Positions 26,526 through 36,272 are shown, numbered from the stretch's first letter. The stretch is DNA of 64,000 nucleotides from Herbaspirillum rhizosphaerae_A (GCF_046025915.1 NZ_JAQQFR010000007.1:62001-126000); one strand, 5' to 3'. The notes: generated from the letters alone by a model not told the origin. Numbers and translations are program-made.

Positions 26526-28130
26526 TTAATCTTCCGACTTTCTCATTCCCAGCTTTTTCAGCAACTTTTCGTTCAACTCAAACCATTCCGCAGCAAACGT
26601 GAAGAAGACGATATCGACCGTCGACATCAAGCCTATGGAAAAACAGTACTGCCCTATCGTGACAAAGACGCAGACAACTGCCATCGCCATTGCCAGCTTC
26701 AGAACGATCCACAGCAATTCAGATGCCGTCTGTGCAAGTCCTCGCAAAATGTGCACGCATTTTTGCATCCATGAGCGCTGTTGTTTGAGAGTGACCCATG
26801 TTTTCTTTCCCATCGGTTTCGACTCGGCGCCGAACAGCCAATCCGTCGTCGGTCGCCACCAGCGACGCCAGCGTTCGTGCAGATGATCGACACGCCGATG
26901 CCAGCGCGTTGGACGAGAGTCCGTCCAGATTGCGTGGAAGGCCTTGGGAAGAACCAATCCACACAGCAGGCTCAGACAAAGAAAGAGATAGAGCTTCAGA
27001 TGACTTGAGCTTGTACTCCATTCCAAATGGATATCACGGGGATAGCGATGCCCGAAGGTCAACAGGTTATCAAGCGCCATGGCGTGCAGATAGACGCCCG
27101 GGATCCGCCCATGCAAGGGCGAGAGTACGCGGTCTCCGCCACCGGATAGTGCGGCCCCCACCATGACCACGCGGTCTTCGAGTAAGCGTTTCAGAACTGC
27201 TTCCTCTTCTTCGGAACTGGAGGCGAGGTCGCTCGCGTACAGCGTCTCGTGATACACGCACACCGGTTTCTCCGCGTCATGATGCTGCCAGTTCTTGACG
27301 ATTGCTGGCGCCAGCTCAAGCACGCCGAAATCCTGCCGGCAGTACAGACGGTTGCCGCTCTCCTGTTGCGCTTGCTTGTTCTCCTTGTCTTCCGCAGCGA
27401 GCCAACGAAGGCCGTAGGTGGCTGGCTGTAACCCCCATGTCAGCGCCAGCTCATTGTCTTCAACATGCAACTGTCGTCCGAAGGCCTCGCGATAGATCGC
27501 CAATGCAGCGCTCGGCAGCGCTTCTTCGCGAGAGTTTTCTTCTTCGCTTTCCAACGGATAGGCCCAGGCCAGACGATCCAGACTGTCTGGCGTGTACTGC
27601 AAGGCGACCTTCTGGAAACAGCGTCCAGCAAGGCTCTCCAGCTCAGGACGCAGCAATGCGTTGCCCGTAGCGTCCGGCGATACGCCGAGGAAGACCGGCG
27701 TTCCCTGCTCTTGCAGCGCACAGAGACTCTTTGTCAGCAGTGCAATGGTGGCGTCGTCGCGTACCTGGGCAAAATAGATGTCGAGGAATACTGCGCGCGG
27801 ACGATAGCGCGCCAACGCTTTAAGCAGACGAGCGTGGTAAGAATAGTGAGGCGGCCAAGCCTCTCCTGCATCGTTGAGCGCGGCATTGTCGATCAAAACG
27901 ACACTCGTATGTTCGCGCGCCGCAGCGCCGTAAAGCTTTCCTGTAAAAGGAGCGTAGATACGCGCATTGCTTCTGGTCGAAAATTCCTCGCCGACGATTT
28001 TTGGCCAGAGAAATGCCAGCAGAATGCCGATGCACAATGCAGTCGCGCTTTCCAAGGCAATACGCCTGAAAAGCACCCCCGGCGAAATTGCCTTTTTCGC
28101 AACGTTGCGTCTTGGTTTGCGGGGCCTCAT
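26526..28130 (-). CDS. CHASE2-domain membrane protein without a recognised output domain
   Basis: With the ATG at 28130 (preceded by GGGGAA) the protein has 534 residues. An earlier in-frame ATG at 28253 has no ribosome site. A basic N-terminus leads into a membrane segment (ATALCIGILLAFLW). The periplasmic CHASE2 sensor region follows (RIYAPFTGKLYG, VVLIDNAALNDAGEAWPPHY, RAVFLDIYFAQ, GAALSGGGDRVLSPLHGRIP). Further membrane segments follow (YLFLCLSLLCGLVL and two near the C-terminus). The cytoplasmic loops hold no kinase, cyclase or GGDEF motif that I can see, although CHASE2 is normally the sensor of such enzymes. Confidence 0.82.
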   Translation of the reverse strand: MRPRKPRRNVAKKAISPGVLFRRIALESATALCIGILLAFLWPKIVGEEFSTRSNARIYAPFTGKLYGAAAREHTSVVLIDNAALNDAGEAWPPHYSYHARLLKALARYRPRAVFLDIYFAQVRDDATIALLTKSLCALQEQGTPVFLGVSPDATGNALLRPELESLAGRCFQKVALQYTPDSLDRLAWAYPLESEEENSREEALPSAALAIYREAFGRQLHVEDNELALTWGLQPATYGLRWLAAEDKENKQAQQESGNRLYCRQDFGVLELAPAIVKNWQHHDAEKPVCVYHETLYASDLASSSEEEEAVLKRLLEDRVVMVGAALSGGGDRVLSPLHGRIPGVYLHAMALDNLLTFGHRYPRDIHLEWSTSSSHLKLYLFLCLSLLCGLVLPKAFHAIWTDSRPTRWHRRVDHLHERWRRWWRPTTDWLFGAESKPMGKKTWVTLKQQRSWMQKCVHILRGLAQTASELLWIVLKLAMAMAVVCVFVTIGQYCFSIGLMSTVDIVFFTFAAEWFELNEKLLKKLGMRKSED

Positions 28131-28381
28131 GCCAGCATTCCCCGCAGCTCGCCACAGAATGGCAATGCTGCCCTGCCTGTCGATTGCATATGCTTGAATC
28201 AGATTATTTTTATATTCGGCAGGTACGGATACCTTCCCCCGGATGGAGGTCATTTTTGCATTTGGACAACGTTGATCGCAAGTACTTTCTCATCCTTGGA
28301 AGCTTATTTTTTAGGGGCATGGGACAAATCGTCACGTGCGCTCCGGTAGGTTGCTTTTAACCGCTGCGGGCATGCCTCCTT

Positions 28382-28387
28382 TATAAT
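28382..28387 (+). promoter_or_regulatory. -10 element upstream of valS
   Basis: TATAAT 31 bases before the valS ATG. No convincing -35 at 16-18 bases, so this is a partial promoter call. Confidence 0.35.
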
Positions 28388-28417
28388 GGACGGTTTCGCA
28401 AAAACACACGTCAAATC

Positions 28418-31228
28418 ATGGAATTAGCCAAGTCGTTCGAGCCTGCCGATATCGAAAAATTCTGGCGCGAGGAGTGGGAAAAGCGCGGATATTTCGCGGC
28501 CACCACCGCACCGGAAAAGCCGTCGTTCAGCATCCAGCTGCCGCCGCCGAATGTGACCGGTACGCTGCACATGGGCCACGCTTTCAACCAGACCATCATG
28601 GACGGTCTGACCCGCTACCATCGCATGCGCGGTTTCAACACGGCCTGGATTCCGGGCACCGACCACGCCGGTATCGCCACGCAAATCGTGGTGGAACGCC
28701 AGCTCGATGCGCAAAAGATTTCGCGCCATGATCTCGGCCGCGAGAAGTTTGTCGAGAAGGTGTGGGAGTGGAAGGAAAAATCCGGTTCCACCATCACCGG
28801 CCAGATGCGCCGCATGGGCGCTTCGACTGACTGGGATCGTGAATACTTCACCATGGATCCAAAGATGTCGAATGCCGTCACGGAAGTCTTCGTGCGCCTG
28901 TTCGAACAAGGGCTGATCTATCGCGGCAAACGTCTGGTGAACTGGGATCCGGTACTGGGCACGGCTGTATCCGACCTCGAAGTGGTGTCGGAAGAAGAAG
29001 ACGGTTCGATGTGGCACATCCGCTATCCATTGGTGGACGGCAGTGGCCACATCACGGTGGCAACAACACGTCCGGAAACTCTGCTGGGCGACGTCGCCGT
29101 GGCGGTCGATCCAACCGACGAGCGCTACGCGCACCTCGTCGGCAAGATGTTGAAGCTGCCACTGACTGATCGCGAAATCCCGATCATCAAGGATGAATAC
29201 GTCGACAAGGAATTCGGCACCGGCTGTGTAAAGATCACGCCTGCGCACGACTTCAACGATTACGCCGTCGGCGCGCGTCACAACCTGGACAAGATCAGCA
29301 TCCTGACGCTGGACGCCAAGATCAACGAAAACGGCCCGGCCAAATATCAAGGCCTGGATCGCTTCGAAGCGCGCAAACAGATGGTTGCCGACCTCGATGC
29401 GCTGGGCCTGCTGGAACTGGTCAAGCCGCACAAGCTGATGGTCCCGCGCGGCGACCGTACCGGTGTCGTGATCGAACCGATGCTGACAGATCAATGGTTT
29501 GTCGCGATGAGCAAGCCGGCGCCGGAAGGTACTTATTTCCCGGGCAAATCCATCGCTGAAGTTGCGCTGGAAAAAGTCGCCAACGGCGAGATCAAACTGA
29601 TCCCGGAAAACTGGAGCAACACCTACAACCAGTGGCTCAACAACATTCAGGACTGGTGTATTTCGCGCCAACTGTGGTGGGGCCATCAGATCCCGGCGTG
29701 GTACGACGAAGACGGTAAGGTCTACGTTGCCCGCACCGAGGAAGAAGCCAAGGCGCAAGCCGGCGGCAAGACTGTGACGCGCGACAACGACGTGCTGGAT
29801 ACGTGGTTCTCGTCGGCGCTGGTGCCTTTCTCCACGCTGGGCTGGCCGGAAGTCACGCCTGATTACAAGCTGTTCCTGCCGTCGTCGGTGCTGGTGACCG
29901 GCTTCGACATCATCTTCTTCTGGGTGGCGCGCATGGTCATGATGACCACGCACTTCACCGGACAGGTGCCGTTCAATACGGTCTATGTGCATGGTCTGGT
30001 GCGCGACGCCAGCGGTCAGAAGATGTCGAAGTCCAAGGGCAACACACTTGATCCTATCGACCTGATCGATGGTATCGGCGTGGATGAACTGGTCGCCAAG
30101 CGTACCGTCGGCCTGATGAATCCGAAGCAAGCCGCCAGCATCGAAAAGGCGACCCGCAAGGAATTCGCGGACGGCATCCCGGCCTTCGGCACCGATGCGC
30201 TGCGCTTCACGTTCGCCTCGCTGGCGACGCTGGGCCGTAACATCAACTTCGACCTCGGCCGCTGCGAAGGCTATCGCAACTTCTGCAACAAATTGTGGAA
30301 CGCCACACGCTTTGTGTTGATGAACACCGAAGGTCATGACTGCGGTTTCGACGGTCATATCAAAGGTGAATGCAACAAGGAAAAGCTGCAGTTCTCGCAA
30401 GCCGACCGCTGGATCGTCTCGCTGCTGCAACGCGCTGAAGCGGAAGTGGCAAAGGGTTTCGCCGACTACCGCTTCGACAACATCGCTTCGGCCATCTACA
30501 AGTTCGTCTGGGATGAATACTGCGACTGGTATCTGGAAGTCGCCAAGGTGCAAGTGCAGACCGGCAATGAAGCGCAACAGCGCGCCACTCGCCGCACGCT
30601 GCTGCGTGTGCTGGAAGCCGTGCTGCGCCTGGCGCATCCGGTGCTGCCGTTTGTGACTGAGGCCTTGTGGCAAAGCGTTGCACCATTGACCGACAAGAAA
30701 CTCGATCCGGCCGGTGACTCGATCATGCGTCAACCCTATCCGCAAGCCGATCTGGAAAAGATCGACGACGAAGCGGAAGCCTGGATGACGCAACTGAAGA
30801 CACTGACCGACGCTTGCCGCAATCTGCGCGGCGAGATGCAATTGTCGCCGGCCCTGCGCGTGCCGCTGATCATCGAAACCGCCGATGCGGAATCGGTGAA
30901 CTCCTTCCTGCCGTATCTGCAATCGCTGGTGAAACTGAGCGAAACGCAAGTCGTGACGCAACTGCCGGAGTCGCCCGCACCGGTGGCGATCGTCGGCAAC
31001 GTCAAGCTGATGCTGAAGGTGGAAGTCGATATCGCTGCCGAACGTGAGCGCATGACCAAGGAGATCACCCGCATCAGCGGCGAGATCGTCAAGGCCAACG
31101 CCAAGCTGTCCAACGAGAGTTTCGTTGCACGCGCACCGGAGGCGGTGGTGGCACAGGAGAAAGAACGCCTGGCCAACTTCACGACAACGCTGGCAAAACT
31201 GGAAGAGCAACTGACCAAGCTGAAATAA
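28418..31228 (+). CDS. valS: Valyl-tRNA synthetase
   Basis: A 936-residue class-I tRNA synthetase charging tRNA-Val. The HIGH motif is HMGH (51-54) in PPPNVTGTLHMGHAF and the KMSKS motif is at 535-539. The editing domain (TTRPETLLGDVAVAV) lies between, and the C-terminal coiled-coil arm (ERERMTKEITRISGEI, LAKLEEQLTKLK) closes the protein. Full length for the family. A terminator follows. Confidence 0.97.
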   Translation: MELAKSFEPADIEKFWREEWEKRGYFAATTAPEKPSFSIQLPPPNVTGTLHMGHAFNQTIMDGLTRYHRMRGFNTAWIPGTDHAGIATQIVVERQLDAQKISRHDLGREKFVEKVWEWKEKSGSTITGQMRRMGASTDWDREYFTMDPKMSNAVTEVFVRLFEQGLIYRGKRLVNWDPVLGTAVSDLEVVSEEEDGSMWHIRYPLVDGSGHITVATTRPETLLGDVAVAVDPTDERYAHLVGKMLKLPLTDREIPIIKDEYVDKEFGTGCVKITPAHDFNDYAVGARHNLDKISILTLDAKINENGPAKYQGLDRFEARKQMVADLDALGLLELVKPHKLMVPRGDRTGVVIEPMLTDQWFVAMSKPAPEGTYFPGKSIAEVALEKVANGEIKLIPENWSNTYNQWLNNIQDWCISRQLWWGHQIPAWYDEDGKVYVARTEEEAKAQAGGKTVTRDNDVLDTWFSSALVPFSTLGWPEVTPDYKLFLPSSVLVTGFDIIFFWVARMVMMTTHFTGQVPFNTVYVHGLVRDASGQKMSKSKGNTLDPIDLIDGIGVDELVAKRTVGLMNPKQAASIEKATRKEFADGIPAFGTDALRFTFASLATLGRNINFDLGRCEGYRNFCNKLWNATRFVLMNTEGHDCGFDGHIKGECNKEKLQFSQADRWIVSLLQRAEAEVAKGFADYRFDNIASAIYKFVWDEYCDWYLEVAKVQVQTGNEAQQRATRRTLLRVLEAVLRLAHPVLPFVTEALWQSVAPLTDKKLDPAGDSIMRQPYPQADLEKIDDEAEAWMTQLKTLTDACRNLRGEMQLSPALRVPLIIETADAESVNSFLPYLQSLVKLSETQVVTQLPESPAPVAIVGNVKLMLKVEVDIAAERERMTKEITRISGEIVKANAKLSNESFVARAPEAVVAQEKERLANFTTTLAKLEEQLTKLK

Positions 31229-31260
31229 GTTGAAATAAGCTCGTTCGTTACTGTTTCGAC

Positions 31261-31294
31261 AAGCCGCCGCCCTGCAAAGGCCGGCGGCTTTTTT
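31261..31294 (+). terminator. Terminator of valS
   Basis: AAGCCGCCG (31261-31269) pairs with CGGCGGCTT (31282-31290), followed by a T-run to 31294. Confidence 0.85.
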
Positions 31295-31423
31295 ATTGCC
31301 TTGCCGGCGTTGCCCGGATACCTCCGTTTTTAATCCTTGCCGGACCTCGCCGGCTTGACTACACTAGCTGAACAAAATTAGAACAACCGTGCTTTTATAA
31401 CTTCCATTTTGGACGGAGACATC

Positions 31424-31876
31424 ATGAAAACTCGCATCATCCTGAGCAGCGCTCTGCTGGCCGTCAGCGCATTAACTACCGCAACCGCCTGGGCCGACGG
31501 TTCACCCGTAGGCCTGTGGAAGAATATTGATGACGCCACCGGCAAACCCAAGGCCTTGATCCGCATCACCGAAAGCGACGGCGAACTCAAGGGCAAGATT
31601 GAGAAGCTGTTCCGCCCGGCGGAAGAAGATCAGAATCCCAAGTGTGTGAAATGCGAAGGCGCACTGAAGGATCAGCCCATCATCGGCATGACTATCCTGT
31701 CCGGGCTGAAGAAAGACGGCGACGAATACAATGGCGGCCAGATCCTTGATCCTGCCAACGGCAAGTTGTACAAGAGCAAGCTGACCGTCGTTGAAGATGG
31801 CAAGAAGCTCAATGTTCGCGGCTATATCGGCATGCCGATGCTGGGTCGCACGCAGACCTGGGTACGCGAAGAGTAA
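31424..31876 (+). CDS. DUF2147-family secreted protein
   Basis: A 150-residue protein with a Sec signal (SSALLAVSALTTATAWA, cleavage before DGSP). The mature part starts GLWKNIDDATGKPKALIRI and contains EDQNPKCVKCEGA, with a CxxC pair, and ends GYIGMPMLGRTQTWVR. This is the DUF2147 pattern of small periplasmic beta-barrel proteins of unknown function. GGACGGAGA precedes the ATG at 31424. It stands alone between terminators. Confidence 0.85.
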   Translation: MKTRIILSSALLAVSALTTATAWADGSPVGLWKNIDDATGKPKALIRITESDGELKGKIEKLFRPAEEDQNPKCVKCEGALKDQPIIGMTILSGLKKDGDEYNGGQILDPANGKLYKSKLTVVEDGKKLNVRGYIGMPMLGRTQTWVREE

Positions 31877-32237
31877 CGACGCTTTCTCGTCATATGCGCC
31901 GCAGGCAAGACAATGTGCGGCGCATTTTCCGGATGCATTCCTTGCATCTTGCCACCCATCTAGTCCCACCCTCCCGCTCCTCTTCAACGCGCATTCTTTT
32001 TCTGATTTCTCCGCCCCTTCTATTTTTCCTCTCGGGCAATATGCGCATCTACACAACGCCTGTTAGATTTCGCATTGCTCATTCGTGACGGAATTGTTAG
32101 TCTGTAGATAACAAAAGGGCCACATGAGACATCGTCCCAACCAAGCTCTGCAATGACGTCACAGTCGGGCATTCATCGCTTTGCACTACGATGATTTTTG
32201 CCATAAGAATCATAATCCGCAGAGGGGAAACTGTTCT
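31877..32237. other. Gene-free interval before the first LivK-type gene
   Basis: It opens with a terminator-like hairpin (31894-31925), followed by a strongly pyrimidine-rich stretch (about 31950-32040) and AT-rich leader sequence. No supported gene or clear promoter seen. Confidence 0.5.
31894..31925 (+). terminator. Terminator-like hairpin after the DUF2147 gene
   Basis: ATGCGCCGCA (31894-31903) pairs with TGCGGCGCAT (31916-31925), followed by TTTCC. The T-run is short, so efficiency is uncertain. Confidence 0.6.
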
Positions 32238-33386
32238 ATGTCACCACTATTTCGTCCCGTCATATGGTGCCTTTTGTACATCTGCGCAGCAGCCTTTTAT
32301 CCATCGATTGCCGTTGCGCAAGAACTCAATAAAGAAGTGCTGATTGGCTACGTCGCACCGCTGGACGATCCGGATGCCGTCAGTGGTGCGCAAGCTGCTC
32401 AGCTGGCGATTGAAGAAACCAATGCGGCGCCGGTTCGCATCGGAAACGTTAACGTTTCGTTCAAATTGCTGGAACAGAACGACAAAGCAGATCCGCGTGC
32501 AGCCGAACGGATCGCGCGCTACCTGATCAAGACGGAAGCAGTCGCCGTAGTGGGTCACTGGACCAGCACTACAAGCATTAGCGCAGCGCCCATCTATACC
32601 GAAGCCGGTATCGCGCAACTGGCACCAATCGCGTGGAGCAGCCTCTACACGCTCGTCGCGGGAAAGAGTCATTTCCAAGGTGTCGGCAGCGATGATCTCG
32701 CCATGTCTTACGCTGTCAACTATCTGTCTTCCAATCTGTTTCTCAAGCGCGTCATGGTGATTGACGATAGCGCGTTGCTGGGCGTTTCGATGGCAGATTC
32801 CTTTGAAAAATATGCCAAAAAAGCAGGCATGGAAACGCTGCGTCGCTCTGTCAGCACACAAACTTCGGACTTCAATTCGCCGCTGATATTTGCAAAGCAG
32901 TTTCGTCCGGAGCTCATTCTCTTCACAGGCCGCGGCGCGCAAAGCGCAGTACTTGCCGGCAGCATAAAACGCCTCGGCATTTCATCCAGATTGTTATTGA
33001 CGGGGCCGGTGGTTTCTCCGGAATTCCTCACGAAAATCAATTACAGCAATGAAGACTTGTATGCGATCGTCCCTGGTCCGCCCAAGGATGGCAACGCCAA
33101 AATACAAAACTTCCGGAAGCGCTATGTGGCACGCTTCAATCGCGAACCAGCACCGTTTGCCATGTTTGCCTACGATTGCACACTGACACTGATCAGTGCG
33201 ATTAAAAAAGCTGATTCGCTGGATCGACGGCGCATTATTGCGTCGCTGTATGAAGTCAGCTATTCAGGCCTTTCCGGGGTGATGTCTTTCAACCCCGACG
33301 GCACGCTTAAAAATCCCAGCTACACCCTGTATCAGACAGAAAAAAACCGCTGGACAGTGCGCAGAACCATCAAGGCACCGGCATAA
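32238..33386 (+). CDS. Orphan LivK-type periplasmic binding protein (paralog 1)
   Basis: A 382-residue type-I periplasmic binding protein of the branched-chain amino acid receptor family. Signal peptide residues 1-27 (FRPVIWCLLYICAAAFYP, cleavage near AVA). Family features are LIGYVAPLDDPDAVSGAQAA, AVVGHWTSTTSISAAPIY and LFTGRGAQSAVLAGSIKRLG. ATG 32238 is chosen because it starts the signal peptide and follows GAGGGG. The next gene is a paralog, and no permease or ATPase lies nearby, so the partner is unknown. Confidence 0.88.
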   Translation: MSPLFRPVIWCLLYICAAAFYPSIAVAQELNKEVLIGYVAPLDDPDAVSGAQAAQLAIEETNAAPVRIGNVNVSFKLLEQNDKADPRAAERIARYLIKTEAVAVVGHWTSTTSISAAPIYTEAGIAQLAPIAWSSLYTLVAGKSHFQGVGSDDLAMSYAVNYLSSNLFLKRVMVIDDSALLGVSMADSFEKYAKKAGMETLRRSVSTQTSDFNSPLIFAKQFRPELILFTGRGAQSAVLAGSIKRLGISSRLLLTGPVVSPEFLTKINYSNEDLYAIVPGPPKDGNAKIQNFRKRYVARFNREPAPFAMFAYDCTLTLISAIKKADSLDRRRIIASLYEVSYSGLSGVMSFNPDGTLKNPSYTLYQTEKNRWTVRRTIKAPA

Positions 33387-33422
33387 CGCCGACACTGCAA
33401 ACAATCATTATCTGGAGGGTGC

Positions 33423-34559
33423 ATGTGTTCATTCCGACGCTTCATCTTGCTGCTCTTGACGGCCCCATTCGCTGCCCATGCCATCGCGGCAGAAGAGCTT
33501 CCCAAAATAGTCCAGATCGGCTTTGCCGGCCCGCTCGCTGAAATCAATGCCAAGAGCGGACGCAATGCCGCCATTCTCGCTATCGAAGAGGCCAACAAGA
33601 GCAATCCGCGTATCAACGGTCAGGCTGTGATCTTTGACCTGATGGAGCAGGATGACAAAGCAGACCCACGCATTACGGAATACATTGCACGTTTATTCGT
33701 GAGCAGCAACGCTATCGGTGTAGTCGGTCATTGGACCAGCAATGCCACGGTGATCGCAGCACCGGTGTACAACGCAGCGGGGCTGGCGCAAATCTCGCCT
33801 GCGTCGTGGAGCCGAGGTTTTACGCAAAAATCCTACAAGAGTGCGTTCCAAATTTTGGGCAGTGATGATGCAGGCCTGGCATTGGCAGCGGATTATCTGG
33901 TCAGGGAACAGCAACTCAAACGCATATTCGTGCTGGACGATGGCGCATATCTGGGCATGAGCATGGCCGACTATTTGTCGAATCATGTGAAGACGGCCGG
34001 CGGCGAGATCGTGTACCGCGCCTCGGTTAACGGCAAGACATCGGACTTCAACGCGCCGTTGCAAAAGGCCCAGCAAATCAAACCGGATCTGATTTTTTTC
34101 AGCGGACGCGTTATTCAGAGCGACGTGCTGGCGCGCAATCTGCAACGATTCAATTTACCGTCGAAGCTATTGGTAACCGGTAGCGTGGTGACCGACAGCT
34201 TTCTGCGCGACGCGGATAAGACGACTAACACGGTCATGGCGATCGTCCCGAGTACACCACTGGAAAAGCGTCCAGGCATGGCAGCGCTACAGAAAAAATA
34301 TGCCGAACGTTTCAATGCCGACATGCTGCCCTTTGCTGCGTACTCCTATGATTGCGTCAATCTGTTGATCGCCGCGGCGAAGAAAGCCAATTCGCTGGAG
34401 CGCAGCAAAATCATCGATGCGCTGCACGAGATCAAATACAACGGCATTACGGGACCAATTTCCTTCGACGCCAATGGTGCGTTGGTCAAACCGAGTTTTA
34501 CGCTATACATCATGGAGCAGCATAAGTGGGTGCCGTTGCGCGTGTTTACTGCCAAGTGA
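33423..34559 (+). CDS. Orphan LivK-type periplasmic binding protein (paralog 2)
   Basis: A 378-residue homolog of the preceding gene, sharing EQ(N/D)DKADPR, VVGHWTS, KTSDFNAPL versus QTSDFNSPL, and the SGR/TGR...QS stretch. Signal peptide FILLLLTAPFAAHAIA. GGAGGG precedes the ATG 36 bases after paralog 1, so the two are probably co-transcribed and arose by tandem duplication. A third relative is at 50297-51436. Confidence 0.88.
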   Translation: MCSFRRFILLLLTAPFAAHAIAAEELPKIVQIGFAGPLAEINAKSGRNAAILAIEEANKSNPRINGQAVIFDLMEQDDKADPRITEYIARLFVSSNAIGVVGHWTSNATVIAAPVYNAAGLAQISPASWSRGFTQKSYKSAFQILGSDDAGLALAADYLVREQQLKRIFVLDDGAYLGMSMADYLSNHVKTAGGEIVYRASVNGKTSDFNAPLQKAQQIKPDLIFFSGRVIQSDVLARNLQRFNLPSKLLVTGSVVTDSFLRDADKTTNTVMAIVPSTPLEKRPGMAALQKKYAERFNADMLPFAAYSYDCVNLLIAAAKKANSLERSKIIDALHEIKYNGITGPISFDANGALVKPSFTLYIMEQHKWVPLRVFTAK

Positions 34560-34584
34560 TTTGCATACAGCAGCGGGCTAGATG

Positions 34585-35040
34585 TTACGGCGCAGATTTG
34601 AACTTGGCAACATAGCGGTCAAGCTGACGCGCAAAGGCACGTCCGTCGCTTTGACTGAAAGCTGCAGGGCCGCCGGTTTCTACCCCGCTGCTGCGCAGCT
34701 CTTCCATGAAATTGCGCATCGTCAGATGTTGCTGGATATTGTCGGCCGAATACATTTCACCGCGCGGATTAAGTACCGCGCCGCCTTTGGCAATCGCCTC
34801 TGCAGCCAGCGGGATATCCGCAGTAATGATGAGGTCACCGGGCTGCGTCAGCCTGACGATTTCTTTGTCCGCAACATCAAAGCCGGCAGGTACAACGACC
34901 GCCTTGATGAAGCGTGACGGCGGAACACGCAGCAGCTTGTTGGCGACCAGCGTGACCTGGATTTGGGTGCGCTCGGCAAGCCGGAACAGCATGTCCTTGA
35001 TGACGCCTGGACAGGCGTCGGCATCAACCCAGATTTGCAT
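34585..35040 (-). CDS. DUF188 (YaiI/YqxD) family protein
   Basis: A 151-residue cytoplasmic protein beginning MQIWVDADACPG and containing GDLIITADIPLAAEAI, the acidic residues typical of a PIN-like nuclease fold, then GAVLNPRGEMY. This matches the UPF0178 group of YaiI. Biological role not established. It is convergent with the LivK-type pair (25 bases apart). Confidence 0.9.
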   Translation of the reverse strand: MQIWVDADACPGVIKDMLFRLAERTQIQVTLVANKLLRVPPSRFIKAVVVPAGFDVADKEIVRLTQPGDLIITADIPLAAEAIAKGGAVLNPRGEMYSADNIQQHLTMRNFMEELRSSGVETGGPAAFSQSDGRAFARQLDRYVAKFKSAP

Positions 35041-35072
35041 AGTCGGCTCTCAAAAATCAGCGATCAAAAAAA

Positions 35073-35096
35073 CATCGGACCGCAAAGGGTCCGATG
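35073..35096 (-). terminator. Terminator of the hydratase gene
   Basis: CATCGGACC (35073-35081) pairs with GGTCCGATG (35088-35096). On the minus strand the stem is followed by seven T, so it ends transcription from 35122-35964. Confidence 0.8.
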
Positions 35097-35121
35097 AAAG
35101 TACTCTATTGTAGCGACAGGT

Positions 35122-35964
35122 TCAGACAAACGATACCGTCAATCCTGGCAAGGCGACACCGGAGAACGCCGTAATCCACGTCTGCCCTGCTGCAATCGGA
35201 TACGCATCGGTCCAGGTGCCTGTGGTAATGATTTCGCCTGCCTGCAGCGGTGCGAATTGAGGCTGCGTTTTCAATAATTGATGCAGATGCCACAAGGCAT
35301 GCTGCGGGCTGTCTGCTTCATTGTTGAAAAATCCTGCCGCGCGCAAGGTGCCGGTGCTGTCAGTACTGCTCGACAGCGACACGCTTGCGCCGGCAAGAAT
35401 CTGCGCCAGGTTGTGGCGTGTGGCAGACGACAACACGTGTGGTTCGCCAATGATCAGCGTACCGTGCAAGCCAAAGGCCGCGATGGAATCCGCAACCGTG
35501 AATTCCCAATTGGCAAAAGGACAGGCCACGATCTCAAAACCGTGGGCCATCCACTCAATGCATTCAGCCAATTCATCGATGGTCGCATCGGGCGACGGTG
35601 TCTGCCCGAGCTTGAAGACGATCTCTGGTTCGATACGTGGCTGCAGTGCACCAGCCAGGCATTGCTTGCCATGATTATCCTCGGCAAACCGCACTGTGCT
35701 GTCATAGATATGCGCCCAGATCGGGATGCGCACGTCGTCCGTCACGCCATATTGGCTCCAGGTCTTGTGCACAGTAAAACCGATTTTGCGGCCGATGGGC
35801 TGCTCGCCTTGTGCAACGCGAATATCCAGCACACGGCGGGCGATGTCGTAGGCATCGTCAACAGACAGCGGTTCAGAGGAGGACAACAGCGGCAGTAAAC
35901 GTGTGTTTGCTCGTGCATCGAGGAGTTGATGCGCATACCGACTGGCTTGGCTCGACATAAGCAT
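35122..35964 (-). CDS. 2-keto-4-pentenoate hydratase-like protein (FAH superfamily)
   Basis: A 280-residue cytoplasmic enzyme of the HpaH/MhpD/DmpE hydratase-decarboxylase group. It shows GRKIGFTV, QPRIEPEIVFKL (metal-binding Glu pair), ADSIAAFGLHGTLIIGEP and GEIITTGTWTDAYP. Such enzymes add water to 2-hydroxy-dienoates in aromatic meta-cleavage pathways, yet no other pathway gene is adjacent. It is transcribed alone with its own terminator. Confidence 0.85.
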   Translation of the reverse strand: MLMSSQASRYAHQLLDARANTRLLPLLSSSEPLSVDDAYDIARRVLDIRVAQGEQPIGRKIGFTVHKTWSQYGVTDDVRIPIWAHIYDSTVRFAEDNHGKQCLAGALQPRIEPEIVFKLGQTPSPDATIDELAECIEWMAHGFEIVACPFANWEFTVADSIAAFGLHGTLIIGEPHVLSSATRHNLAQILAGASVSLSSSTDSTGTLRAAGFFNNEADSPQHALWHLHQLLKTQPQFAPLQAGEIITTGTWTDAYPIAAGQTWITAFSGVALPGLTVSFV

Positions 35965-36272
35965 GAGAGGCTCGCACAGAAAGATAGTGATTAGCTATCC
36001 ATTGTCGATGACGATTAATTTTTGCACAAGTGAAAATAAAGAAATCACGAGAAGATCCCGCGAATTTCTTGGCAAATTTTTAATGAAATAATGATGTCGA
36101 GCGACTAGTTGCCATCTCGAAAGACACAAAACCGTCCTGCTACAACTGAGGCGGTCAATTGGTCAGGCCAGTGTCAGGTTGGCATCGGCGCTGCTGAGGA
36201 CTCAATGAGCAAGGCATGGGCTGCTGTACTGGGAAGACAGCCAATACAATTTCACCGAGCACGATTCAAGAC
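35965..36272. other. Gene-free AT-rich interval
   Basis: About 308 bases between the hydratase start and the ruvB stop. The first 140 bases are clearly more AT-rich than neighbouring genes and probably include the hydratase promoter. No supported gene or strong hairpin seen. Confidence 0.45.

Noticed and set aside
28424..31210. A 928-codon open frame on the minus strand antisense to valS
   Set aside because: It mirrors valS codon bias (high GC third positions leave the antisense frame open). It has His/Arg-rich low-complexity composition and no recognisable domain.
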